From: Klebsiella sp. WP3-W18-ESBL-02
GTDB taxonomy: Bacteria > Pseudomonadota > Gammaproteobacteria > Enterobacterales > Enterobacteriaceae
Assembly (NCBI RefSeq): GCF_014168815.1
Contig: NZ_AP021973.1
Location: 1 to 64,000 of the forward strand
Length of the DNA stretch: 64,000 bases
Reading direction: 5' to 3'
Shown here: positions 24,849 through 32,713 of the stretch, piece by piece
Position numbering within the stretch: the stretch's first letter is position 1
How the letters are laid out: the number at the start of each line of letters is the position of its first letter
Program-made: the position numbers and the translations under genes
The notes under the pieces: generated by a model
Seen by the model: only the letters and a program-made list of their open reading frames with translations
Told to the model about the DNA's origin: nothing
Database searches by the model: none

Positions 24849-26322
24849 AACATGCCAGCGCCCCATCAGCCTCGAAAGACGGCTTGCGGCAACTTACCTG
24901 GTAGCTGGTCTGGTCACCGCCGGTCTGGCCGGCTGCGCCGCCGGCCCTGATTTTCAGCGTCCCACCGCACCCGATGTGGCTCGCTACACTGCAACACCGG
25001 TAGCTGATAGAACCGTGTCCGCTCCCACGCAGTTCGGCGAAACACAACGTCTAGTCGAAGGGCTTCCGATCGAAACGCAATGGTGGCAAAGCTTGGGTTC
25101 ATCCGCACTCGACGGACTGATAAACGAAGCTTTCCATGTCAGCCCGACGCTGGCGAGCATCAGCGCCAATTTGCGACAGGCGCAGGAGCTTCTTGCCGCA
25201 CAGGCGGGCTCGACGCAATATCCACAGGTAGATGTCGCACTGGGATCTCAGCGCCAGCAAATGAGTCCCAGTAGCCAAGGGTTGAGCGGAGACGCACGTC
25301 AATTCAGCCTCTACAACGCCAGCGTTGGCGTGCATTACAACCTCGATCTGGCTGGCGGCAACCGGCGCGCACTCGAAGCCTTGGCTGCTCGCGCCGACTA
25401 CCGTCGCTTCGAACTGAATGCTGCGCGCCTGGCCCTTGCCGGCAACATAGCAACCGCTGCCATTACCCGAGCACGCCTCGCCGCGCAACTAGAAGCCACT
25501 ACTGCCATTTTGCGCGTGCAGGATGAGCAACTGCGCCTAGCCCATGAACGCGTGCGTATCGGTCAGGCCTCACCTGATGAAGCGTTGAGCCTACAAGCTC
25601 AGGCGGAGCAAACGCGGGCAGAACTGCCTGCGCTGCGTAAACAACTGCAACAAACCGAACATCTACTGGCGGTGCTAGCCGGTCGTGCCCCAGGCACGGG
25701 TGGCATCCCGGCCTTCACTCTGGCCGATTTCACTCTACCCGTCGAGATGCCGCTCGTCGTGCCCTCAGAACTGGTGCGCCGCCGACCGGATATCCAGGCG
25801 TCAGAGGCGCTGTTGCATGCGGCCAATGCAGACTATGGTGTGGCTGTCGCCAAGCTCTACCCACAGATCAACCTGAGCGCCAACCTTGGTTCTCAGGCGC
25901 TGACCACCGGTGCCCTGTTCGGTGGTGGCTCGGCAGTGTGGGGCCTGGTTGCGCAGCTCACCCAGCCTCTTTTTAATCCAGGGCTACCCGCAGAAAAAAG
26001 AGCGGCGCTCGCCGCTTTTGATGCCGCCGTAGCCAATTACCAGAGCGTCGTATTGGAGTCTTTGCGTAACGTCGCCGACACCCTGCGCGCGGTGGAAAGC
26101 GATGCACAAACTTTGACTGCCCTCGCTGCCGCTGATATGGCTGCACAGGCCTCCTTGCAGTCGGTCGAGCGGCAATACCGGCTGGGCGCGGCCAGCTACC
26201 TGCAACTGCTCATCGCGCAGCAACAGGCACAGTCAATCCGGATCAATATGGTTGCGGTCCAGGCACAACGCCTAGTCGATAGTGTTGCTTTATATCAGGC
26301 CCTGGGAGGTGGTGTCAGTTAA
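24835..26322 (+). CDS. Outer-membrane efflux channel (NodT/OprM family lipoprotein)
   Basis: The 495-residue protein has a lipoprotein signal (GLVTAGLAGCAAGPDFQRP) and two OEP repeats, with EALSLQAQAEQTRAELPALR and the typical VVPSELVRRRPDIQASEALL motif. It forms the TolC-like exit duct for the operon's ABC pump. It ends the operon, and the tnpR/res region begins just after its stop. Confidence 0.9.
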   Translation: MEHAKTCQRPISLERRLAATYLVAGLVTAGLAGCAAGPDFQRPTAPDVARYTATPVADRTVSAPTQFGETQRLVEGLPIETQWWQSLGSSALDGLINEAFHVSPTLASISANLRQAQELLAAQAGSTQYPQVDVALGSQRQQMSPSSQGLSGDARQFSLYNASVGVHYNLDLAGGNRRALEALAARADYRRFELNAARLALAGNIATAAITRARLAAQLEATTAILRVQDEQLRLAHERVRIGQASPDEALSLQAQAEQTRAELPALRKQLQQTEHLLAVLAGRAPGTGGIPAFTLADFTLPVEMPLVVPSELVRRRPDIQASEALLHAANADYGVAVAKLYPQINLSANLGSQALTTGALFGGGSAVWGLVAQLTQPLFNPGLPAEKRAALAAFDAAVANYQSVVLESLRNVADTLRAVESDAQTLTALAAADMAAQASLQSVERQYRLGAASYLQLLIAQQQAQSIRINMVAVQAQRLVDSVALYQALGGGVS

Positions 26323-26452
26323 GACTATACCCTAACCTGATGTCAGATGTTGAGCACAAACAACGTCAGAGTAGGGTATTAATTTATATTTATTGATACA
26401 TTCAGCCAAGGGTAATAGATTTCATCCTGACATTTTTACCTTTGGAGGCATC
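26323..26452. other. Probable res site of the Tn21-type transposon
   Basis: The 130 bp between the exporter operon and tnpR hold repeated resolvase-like half-sites (TGTCAGATGTTGAGC, CAACGTCAGAGTAG, ATCCTGACATT). Tn21-type elements have three resolvase-binding subsites here. Exact crossover cannot be set without alignment. Confidence 0.55.
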
Positions 26453-27010
26453 TTGCAAGGTCAACGTATCGGCTACGTTCGCGTCAGCAGCTTCGACCAG
26501 AATCCTGATCGACAACTGGAACAAATAGAAGTCGGCAAGGTATTCACCGATAAGGCTTCAGGCAAGGACACACAACGTCCCGAACTTGAAAGGCTGCTGG
26601 CCTTCGTCCGCGAGGGCGACACCGTGGTGGTGCATAGCATGGACAGGTTGGCACGCAACCTTGATGACCTGCGCCGCATCGTCCAAGGGCTGACACAACG
26701 GGGCGTGCGCATGGAGTTCGTCAAAGAAGGGCTAACGTTCACCGGCGAGGACTCACCGATGGCCAATCTGATGCTGTCGGTCATGGGAGCCTTTGCTGAG
26801 TTCGAGCGCGCTCTGATCCGCGAACGTCAGCGCGAGGGAATCGTGCTGGCTAAGCAGCGCGGGGCCTACCGGGGACGAAAGAAATCGCTGAACAGCGAAC
26901 AAATTGCCGAGTTGAAACGGCGAGTTGCGGCAGGCGACCAGAAAACCTTGGTGGCCCGTGACTTCGGCATCAGCCGCGAAACCTTGTACCAGTACCTGCG
27001 GGAAGACTGA
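26453..27010 (+). CDS. tnpR: Tn21-type TnpR resolvase
   Basis: The 185-residue serine recombinase begins LQGQRIGYVRVSSFDQNPDR (Ser of VSSFDQN catalytic) and has the RLARNLDDL and GAFAEFERALIRERQREG motifs, with a C-terminal HTH (ARDFGISRETLYQYL). It resolves cointegrates at res. The TTG at 26453 with TTTGGAGG upstream is preferred to the ATG at 26393, which would run through res. It is transcribed with tnpA. Confidence 0.9.
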   Translation: MQGQRIGYVRVSSFDQNPDRQLEQIEVGKVFTDKASGKDTQRPELERLLAFVREGDTVVVHSMDRLARNLDDLRRIVQGLTQRGVRMEFVKEGLTFTGEDSPMANLMLSVMGAFAEFERALIRERQREGIVLAKQRGAYRGRKKSLNSEQIAELKRRVAAGDQKTLVARDFGISRETLYQYLRED

Positions 27011-27012
27011 CC

Positions 27013-28410
27013 ATGCCACGCCGCTCAATCCTGTCCGCCACCGAGCGCGAAAGTCTGCTGACACTGCCAGATGCCAAAGACGAACTGATACGGCACTACA
27101 CGTTCAACGAAACCGACCTGTCGGTGATCCGTCAGCGTCGCGGCGCCGCGAATCGATTGGGCTTCGCCGTGCAGCTTTGCTACTTGCGATTCCCTGGCAT
27201 CTTCTTGGGCGTCGATGATCCTCCATTTCTGCCCCTGCTGCGCATGGTGGCCGCACAACTCAAGGTGCCGGTGGAAAGCTGGAACCATTACGGCCAGCGC
27301 GAGCAGACACGGCGGGAGCACTTGGTCGAGCTGCAAACGGTGTTTGGATTCAAGCCCTTCACCATGAGTCATTACCGGCAAGCCGTGCATACATTGACCG
27401 AACTGGCCTTGCAAACAGACAAAGGCATTGTGCTGGCCAGCACCCTTGTTGAAAACCAGCGGCGGCAGAGCATCATCCTACCCGCCATGAATGCCATCGA
27501 GCGCGCAAGCGCCGAGGCCATTACCCGTGCCAACCGAAGCATCCATGCGGCATTGGCCGATTCCTTGATACCTGTCCATCGCCAGCGCCTGGACGAACTC
27601 CTCAAGCGCAAGGATGGTAGCAAAATGACGTGGCTAGCGTGGCTGCGCCAATCGCCCGCCAAGCCGAACTCGCGCCACATGCTTGAACACATCGAACGCC
27701 TCAAAGCCTGGCAGGCGCTTGACCTACCTGCTGGCATCGAACGGCAGGTACACCAAAACCGCTTGCTCAAGATCGCCCGCGAAGGCGGCCAGATGACGCC
27801 CGCCGACCTGGCCAAGTTCGAGTCGCAGCGGCGTCACGCCACCTTGGTAGCACTGGCCATCGAGGGCATGGCCACCGTCACTGATGAAATCATCGACCTT
27901 CACGACCGTATCATCGGCAAGCTGTTCAATGCGGCCAAGAACAAGCATCAACAGCAGTTCCAGGCTTCCGGCAAGGCGATCAACGACAAGGTGCGGATGT
28001 ATGGGCGCATCGAGCGCACGCTGTTCATTCTGGATTGGCTGCAAAGCGTGGAGCTGCGCCGCCGCGTCCATGCGGGGCTGAATAAGGGCGAGGCGCGCAA
28101 CGCGCTGGCCAGGGCGGTCTTCTTCTACCGATTGGGTGAAATCCGCGACCGCAGTTTTGAGCAGCAGCGCTACCGGGCCAGCGGCCTCAATCTGGTGACG
28201 GCGGCCATCGTGTTGTGGAACACGGTCTATCTGGAGCGTGCCACCAGTGCTTTGCGTGCCCACGGCAAGGCGCTGGACGACACGTTGCTGCAATATCTGT
28301 CCCCGCTGGGGTGGGAGCATATCAACCTGACCGGCGATTACCTATGGCGCAGCAGTGCCAAGGTCGGTGCGGGGAAGTTCAGGCCATTGCGACCGCTGCC
28401 ACCGGCTTAG
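27013..28410 (+). pseudogene. tnpA: Tn21-type tnpA with large in-frame internal deletion
   Basis: The frame encodes 465 residues instead of about 988. Residues 1-330 match the N-terminal DNA-binding part (MPRRSILSATERESLLTLP...). At about residue 331 the text jumps from KAINDKVRMYGRI straight to ERTLFILDWLQSV, which in full-length relatives lies more than 500 residues further on. The catalytic DDE region is lost. The junction (GGGCGCATCGAG near 28003) looks like recombination between two short GRI-coding repeats. The protein may still bind ends but cannot transpose. Confidence 0.9.
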
Positions 28411-28421
28411 CGTGCTTTATT

Positions 28422-29748
28422 TAATGAGATGGTCACTCCCTCCTTCCCAGTACTATGCTGAGGACAGGCTTTCATTCGGAGAACCATCATGGAAAACATT
28501 GCGCTTATTGGTATCGATCTGGGTAAGAACTCTTTCCATATTCATTGTCAGGATCATCGTGGGAAGGCCGTTTACCGTAAAAAATTCACCCGACCAAAGC
28601 TAATCGAATTTCTGGCGACATGCCCGGCAACAACCATCGCGATGGAAGCCTGTGGCGGTTCTCACTTTATGGCACGCAAGCTGGCAGAGTTAGGGCATTT
28701 TCCAAAGCTGATATCACCGCAATTTGTCCGCCCATTCGTTAAAAGCAACAAAAATGACTTCGTTGATGCTGAAGCTATCTGTGAAGCAGCATCACGTCCA
28801 TCTATGCGTTTCGTGCAGCCCAGAACCGAATCTCAGCAGGCAATGCGAGCTCTGCATCGTGTCCGTGAATCCCTGGTTCAGGATAAGGTGAAAACAACTA
28901 ATCAGATGCATGCTTTTCTGCTGGAATTTGGTATCAGCGTTCCGCGAGGTGCTGCCGTTATTAGTCGACTGAGTACCCTTCTTGAGGACAGTAGTTTGCC
29001 TCTTTATCTCAGCCAGTTACTGCTGAAATTACAACAGCATTATCACTATCTTGTTGAGCAGATTAAAGATCTGGAATCTCAGTTGAAACGAAAGTTGGAC
29101 GAAGATGAGGTTGGACAGCGCTTGCTGAGTATTCCCTGCGTTGGAACGCTGACTGCCAGTACTATTTCAACTGAGATTGGCGACGGGAAGCAGTACGCCA
29201 GCAGCCGTGACTTTGCGGCGGCAACAGGGCTGGTACCCCGACAGTACAGCACGGGAGGTCGGACGACATTGTTAGGGATTAGCAAGCGGGGCAACAAAAA
29301 GATCCGAACTTTGTTGGTTCAGTGTGCCAGGGTATTCATACAAAAACTGGAACACCAGTCTGGCAAGTTGGCCGACTGGGTCAGGGAGTTGTTGTGTCGG
29401 AAAAGCAACTTTGTCGTCACCTGTGCTCTGGCAAACAAGCTGGCCAGAATAGCCTGGGCACTGACGGCGCGACAGCAAACTTACGAAGCATAAAGGCAGA
29501 AATACACCAGTTTAAACAATCATTCATCTGGTTTTGCGAATACTGATATTGATGATACTAACGGCCCACCGGCCTGTTGAGGAACCTGTAAAACGGAAAG
29601 GCTCATTGAAGCCGTATATTTTCTGGAGGTTCATCAGGCGCGGAACTCATCGAGGCGCGGGAATAAAATCCCATTCAGACGCCGGATAGATTCAAGCAAG
29701 CCAACTTGTCGTCAAAATCGGTGTTGCAAAAACGGGAGTGACCATAGA
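28422..29748 (+). mobile_element. IS5075/IS4321-like element, right copy (about 1327 bp)
   Basis: This copy splits the right Tn21-type repeat between CTTAGCGTGCTTTATT (28406-28421) and the outer 22 bp (29749-29770). It has the same size, edges and target as the left copy but lies in the opposite orientation. Recombination between the two would invert the 8-kb cargo. Confidence 0.88.
28489..29493 (+). CDS. tnp: IS110-family (IS1111 group) transposase, right copy
   Basis: This 334-residue transposase is nearly identical to the left copy and has the same DEDD-type motifs (GIDLGKNSFHIHCQDHRG, AMEACGGSH, NDFVDAEAI). Substitutions such as AELGHFP, LLEDSS and a C-terminal YEA distinguish it. It is complete and likely active, although its host transposon is dead. 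About 255 bp of IS tail without a gene follow. Confidence 0.92.
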   Translation: MENIALIGIDLGKNSFHIHCQDHRGKAVYRKKFTRPKLIEFLATCPATTIAMEACGGSHFMARKLAELGHFPKLISPQFVRPFVKSNKNDFVDAEAICEAASRPSMRFVQPRTESQQAMRALHRVRESLVQDKVKTTNQMHAFLLEFGISVPRGAAVISRLSTLLEDSSLPLYLSQLLLKLQQHYHYLVEQIKDLESQLKRKLDEDEVGQRLLSIPCVGTLTASTISTEIGDGKQYASSRDFAAATGLVPRQYSTGGRTTLLGISKRGNKKIRTLLVQCARVFIQKLEHQSGKLADWVRELLCRKSNFVVTCALANKLARIAWALTARQQTYEA

Positions 29749-29900
29749 TTCCGTTTTCTGAGACGACCCCCTTATGGCAGCACTTTAAATTGAGTCTCAT
29801 ACAGTATCTGTTTTCTTTCTCTTCATCTCTCATGACCTGCTGCCCACTTACAGACTCCAGGGTAAAGCAAAAAATTCTCCACCGGTGAGCAGAGTATATT

Positions 29901-29939
29901 GCATATGCCAGTTTATGAGTGTATATATAGCATATGCCA
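29901..29939. promoter_or_regulatory. Paired GCATATGCCA operators before the DUF134 gene
   Basis: GCATATGCCA occurs at 29901-29910 and 29930-29939, each around a GCATATGC palindrome, with an AT-rich -10-like TATATA between them. They lie just before the ribosome site AAGGAG of the DUF134 gene. Autoregulation by that HTH protein is likely. Confidence 0.6.
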
Positions 29940-29952
29940 ATAAGGAGCCTTC

Positions 29953-30273
29953 ATGCCAAGACCCAGAATTCCCCGTAACATCTGTGGCCGCCCTGCGGAT
30001 ACCTGTTTTAAGCCCAATGCGCGACCGATGAGCCAGCTTGAACATGTTCATTTAAAAGAAGATGAGTTTGAAGCGTTACGGCTGGTCGATTTACTGGGCA
30101 TGCAACAGCAGGAAGCGGCTGTTGCAATGGGGGTTTCAAGGCAGACACTGGCCAATGTCCTGAAAGCAGCCCGTTTTAAGGTTGTGGACTGTCTCACTCA
30201 GGGCAAGGCCTTAATAATGCACTCTGAAAGGGAAGGAGTTACACAAGATGATCACAGCCATTCCAGTGAATGA
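29953..30273 (+). CDS. DUF134-family HTH regulator
   Basis: The 106-residue protein begins MPRPRIPRNICGRPADTCFK, the DUF134 signature. A sigma-like HTH follows (LVDLLGMQQQEAAVAMGVSRQTLANVLKAARFK). Members often sit beside NifX/NifB-like genes, as here, where the next gene overlaps by 26 bp. The two N-terminal cysteines could sense redox state or metal. It is the first gene of the sulfur/redox module right of the Tn21-type element. Confidence 0.8.
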   Translation: MPRPRIPRNICGRPADTCFKPNARPMSQLEHVHLKEDEFEALRLVDLLGMQQQEAAVAMGVSRQTLANVLKAARFKVVDCLTQGKALIMHSEREGVTQDDHSHSSE

Positions 30274-30709
30274 CGACCGGGTAGCAAATCATTTTACCAA
30301 AGCGAGTCACCTTGTCCTGGTGGATGAGCGCGGTGTGGAGCTCAGCCGGACAGAAAATCCCGCGCTGGGCGCAGATTGTTCAGGTAAACGGAAGCTGGTT
30401 GACCTGCTGGTTCAACAGCAAGTCAGCCGCGTTGTGGTCCGTAACATCGGGGAACGGATGCTGGGTAAATTACTGGGGCATCAGATCGCGGTGTACCAGA
30501 CTGACTGTGGTCGTCGTTTGTTCACTGAACTGTGTGATCCGGATACCCGTGTTCTGACTGAACTGAATAAGCCGGAGCAGGGACGCCAGTCCTTTCATCA
30601 TGAGGCGAAAGGGAAAAAATGCTGTCACTCTGACGGGAACACAGCAGAAAATGCGTGCCAGGGTGGGCGTCAGCATCATCACGGAAACGGGCGCTGTTGC
30701 CATTCATGA
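30248..30709 (+). CDS. NifX/NifB-like (Fe-Mo cofactor-binding fold) protein with Cys/His tail
   Basis: The 153-residue protein has a dinitrogenase iron-molybdenum cofactor domain (MITAIPVNDDRVANHFTKAS... VVVRNIGERMLGKLLGHQI). The C-terminal 35 residues are rich in Cys and His (KKCCHSDG..., GGRQHHHGNGRCCHS), so metal or cluster binding is likely. No nif genes are nearby, so nitrogen fixation is not implied. Translational coupling to the DUF134 gene suggests a shared metal/sulfur function. Confidence 0.75.
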   Translation: MITAIPVNDDRVANHFTKASHLVLVDERGVELSRTENPALGADCSGKRKLVDLLVQQQVSRVVVRNIGERMLGKLLGHQIAVYQTDCGRRLFTELCDPDTRVLTELNKPEQGRQSFHHEAKGKKCCHSDGNTAENACQGGRQHHHGNGRCCHS

Positions 30710-30772
30710 GTTTATTTCATCACGGGCGGTGATTTTTATCAGACCCGTATTGTGTATAAACCAGGAGCCGGA

Positions 30773-30859
30773 ATGTGTGGAGGAGGCAGTAATGATGCCG
30801 GGGGAGCCCCTCAGCTGACTGAATTCCGGATGCCTCCCGTCAGTACAACCGGACGCTGA
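30773..30859 (+). CDS. Possible 28-residue microprotein
   Basis: A short frame (MCGGGSNDAGGAPQLTEFRM...) follows an AGGAG ribosome site 6 bp upstream, in the 160-bp gap between the NifX-like and thioesterase genes. It contains a CGGG start that could bind metal. Only the ribosome site supports it, and it could be chance. Confidence 0.25.
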   Translation: MCGGGSNDAGGAPQLTEFRMPPVSTTGR

Positions 30860-30869
30860 GCAGAAACAG

Positions 30870-31307
30870 ATGAATTGTTATCTTGATGCCAGAAAGGCCC
30901 ATACCTGTTGTATGGTCTGTAGTTCCCGCGACAACAACCCTGATACGGTGAACTTAATGTTTTCAGAGCACCCGGATGGCTCTGTATGTGCGGACTACAC
31001 GGCCAATCACAGGCATCAGGGGTATACGGGTCTTTTACATGGCGGAATGACGAGTACCCTGCTGGATGCAGCAATGACTCATTGTTTGTTCATGCAGGGT
31101 GTGCAAGCCCTGACGGCTGAACTGACGGTAAGATTCATTTCACCCGTTTGTACCGGAGACAAACTGATGGTATGTGCCAGACTGCTTGGGCAACGCAGGG
31201 GGATTTACCTGCTTGAAGCATGGCTGACAAAAGGACAGCAGACAGTGGCACGTGCCACGGCGAAATTCATTGTTCCGTCGCAGGATATTGCTCTGGCGCA
31301 TCGCTAG
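30870..31307 (+). CDS. PaaI-like hotdog thioesterase
   Basis: The 145-residue hotdog-fold protein has the LLHGGMTSTLLDAAMTH motif of PaaI-type acyl-CoA thioesterases, including the HGG and the catalytic Asp. The N-terminal HTCCMVCSSRDN cysteines are unusual for the family and may bind metal or sense sulfur species. Near a CoA-disulfide reductase, a role in CoA-thiol chemistry is plausible (inference). Confidence 0.75.
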   Translation: MNCYLDARKAHTCCMVCSSRDNNPDTVNLMFSEHPDGSVCADYTANHRHQGYTGLLHGGMTSTLLDAAMTHCLFMQGVQALTAELTVRFISPVCTGDKLMVCARLLGQRRGIYLLEAWLTKGQQTVARATAKFIVPSQDIALAHR

Positions 31308-31421
31308 TGTGACAGACGACAGGTGTACCTGGTTATTATAAAAATTTGAGGCGTGTTTTGCTCAGACCGGAAAGAATAATCGCATATCGTATATTCCACT
31401 GAAACCGTGTAAGAGGTAGTT

Positions 31422-31898
31422 ATGAGTAAACAAATCATTGATATTGGTATTGCTGAATCATCCCGGGTGGAGATTGCAGACGGCCTGTCCCGGCTTCTTG
31501 CTGACACCTATATCCTGTATATAAAAACACATTACTATCACTGGAATGTAACTGGCCCCATGTTTAACAGCTTACATTTAATGTTTGAAAATCAATACAA
31601 TGAGCTGGCCACTGCCGTTGATGATATCGCTGAACGTATACGCTCGCTCGGATGCTTCGCGCCCGGCACATATCATGAATTTTCACGTCTAACAGCGGTT
31701 AATGAAGATAAGGATATTCCGGCAGCAAAAAACATGATTGAAAATCTTGTCCAGGGCCAGGAGACCGTGGTTAAAACTGCACGCTCCCTGTTCCCGCTCG
31801 TTAATAATGCGAATGATGAAGCCACAGCAGATCTGCTTACACAACGTATCCAGTTACATGAGAAAACTGCCTGGATGTTGCGTAGCCTGCTTGAATAA
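31422..31898 (+). CDS. dps: Dps-family ferritin-like DNA-protection protein
   Basis: The 158-residue protein has the Dps ferroxidase pattern: KTHYYHWNVTGPMFNSLHLM and EQ/NQYNELATAVDDIAERIR, giving the inter-subunit His, His, Asp and Glu ligands. It should store iron and protect DNA from peroxide. A ribosome site (AGAGGTAG) is upstream. The Dps gene is alone between the thioesterase and a terminator and belongs to the stress module. Confidence 0.9.
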   Translation: MSKQIIDIGIAESSRVEIADGLSRLLADTYILYIKTHYYHWNVTGPMFNSLHLMFENQYNELATAVDDIAERIRSLGCFAPGTYHEFSRLTAVNEDKDIPAAKNMIENLVQGQETVVKTARSLFPLVNNANDEATADLLTQRIQLHEKTAWMLRSLLE

Positions 31899-31931
31899 TG
31901 TCACCCCGTGGCAGCAGAAAAAACGGTTTGT

Positions 31932-31988
31932 CAGCCACAGGCTATTACTGACAGTGCAGAATCATCCGTGTTCCTGTGGCTGTTTTTT
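31932..31988 (+). terminator. Terminator after dps
   Basis: CAGCCACAGG (31932-31941) pairs exactly with CCTGTGGCTG (31973-31982) and is followed by TTTTTT. The loop is long (31 nt) but can hold a minor stem. Confidence 0.6.
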
Positions 31989-31989
31989 C

Positions 31990-32202
31990 TGACCGTCACA
32001 GTATTAAACACCATTGAATCAGTGGGTTAATCAGTGAATGCGTGAACGAGAAATACTGTCCGTGACGGGCATCATCGGCTGGTATATCCGGACCACTGTT
32101 GTTTTCCCGTTAAGGTATCGCAGGTTCCGGTCTGGCATTTCACAGCCTGAACAGGGTTAATGATGCACGGATAAAACGGTTTACGGGGAAAGCAGGATCA
32201 TA
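31990..32202. other. Intergenic stretch with no recognised gene
   Basis: The roughly 210 bp between the dps terminator and the ArsR-type gene hold no frame with a ribosome site and no repeat I can support. It may be a remnant of a deleted gene of the module. Confidence 0.4.
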
Positions 32203-32553
32203 TTATTCGTTGTTATGGCTTCCTTTACCGGTGCCTGCCTGCGGGCAGTAGAGATCATATAAGGTATTTAACAACGTCATGATACGGTTATCCTCAATAC
32301 GGTAATATACCATTTTACCTGCCCGTCGGGTCTCGACCAGCTTCAGGCGGCGCATTACACCCAGCTGCTGGGACAGGGTCGGCTGAGTGATACCGACCGC
32401 CGCTTCCAGCCCGGCCACATTCGCTTCCCCCAGGCTTAACTGACACATCAACAGCAACCGGTCGCTGTTGGCCAGTCCCCGTAAGACATCTGCTGCCCTC
32501 AGGGCCGCATTCTTCATATCTGTCTGACGTTTTGTGTCTTCATTCATGAGCAT
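32203..32553 (-). CDS. BigR/SqrR-type ArsR-family persulfide-sensing repressor
   Basis: The 116-residue winged-helix repressor has an ArsR fold (VAGLEAAVGITQPTLSQQLGVMRRLKLVETRRAGKMVYYRI). Two cysteines, C37 in RLLLMCQL and C103 in LYDLYCP, match the redox pair of BigR, SqrR and YgaV, which form polysulfide bridges with reactive sulfur species. It lacks the metal-site CxC of ArsR/SmtB. It is divergent from the CoA-disulfide reductase-rhodanese gene, its likely target. Confidence 0.8.
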   Translation of the reverse strand: MLMNEDTKRQTDMKNAALRAADVLRGLANSDRLLLMCQLSLGEANVAGLEAAVGITQPTLSQQLGVMRRLKLVETRRAGKMVYYRIEDNRIMTLLNTLYDLYCPQAGTGKGSHNNE

Positions 32554-32713
32554 TGCTGATTTCTCATACTATGTGTTTTTATATAATATAATTTAGTATA
32601 CTGACGGTATCGTAATTTTGCCATCGTGTTCGTCAGGTCTGCAGCGTCCTGCCGGCCCGGGGAAACGATTATATCTGGCAGGCATTTCGCCCCGGGTGAA
32701 CAGAGAGGATGTA
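32554..32713. promoter_or_regulatory. Divergent promoter region of the sulfur-response pair
   Basis: The AT-rich segment around 32580-32605 (ATATAATATAATTTAGTATA) contains overlapping -10-like hexamers and imperfect dyad symmetry. It is the natural place for the BigR-type operator controlling both genes. AGAGAGGA before 32714 serves as ribosome site for the reductase. Confidence 0.5.

Larger units (their letters stand above)
19207..29770. mobile_element. Tn21-subgroup transposon with both ends split by IS elements
   Basis: Outer ends are GGGGACGTCTCAGAAAACGG at 19207 and its near complement ending at 29770 (one difference, A for T at the fifth base). The inner halves of the 38-bp repeats are at 20556-20571 and 28406-28421. 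An IS5075/IS4321-like element sits inside each repeat. Contents are tetR, a five-gene exporter operon, tnpR and a deleted tnpA. The 5-bp flanks (ATACT, CTTAT) do not match. High GC of the cargo against the backbone shows foreign origin, probably from a pseudomonad or beta-proteobacterial pool. Confidence 0.88.

Noticed and set aside
30248..30709. Nitrogen-fixation role for the NifX-like gene
   Set aside because: No other nif gene is present, and the fold is widespread outside nitrogen fixation.
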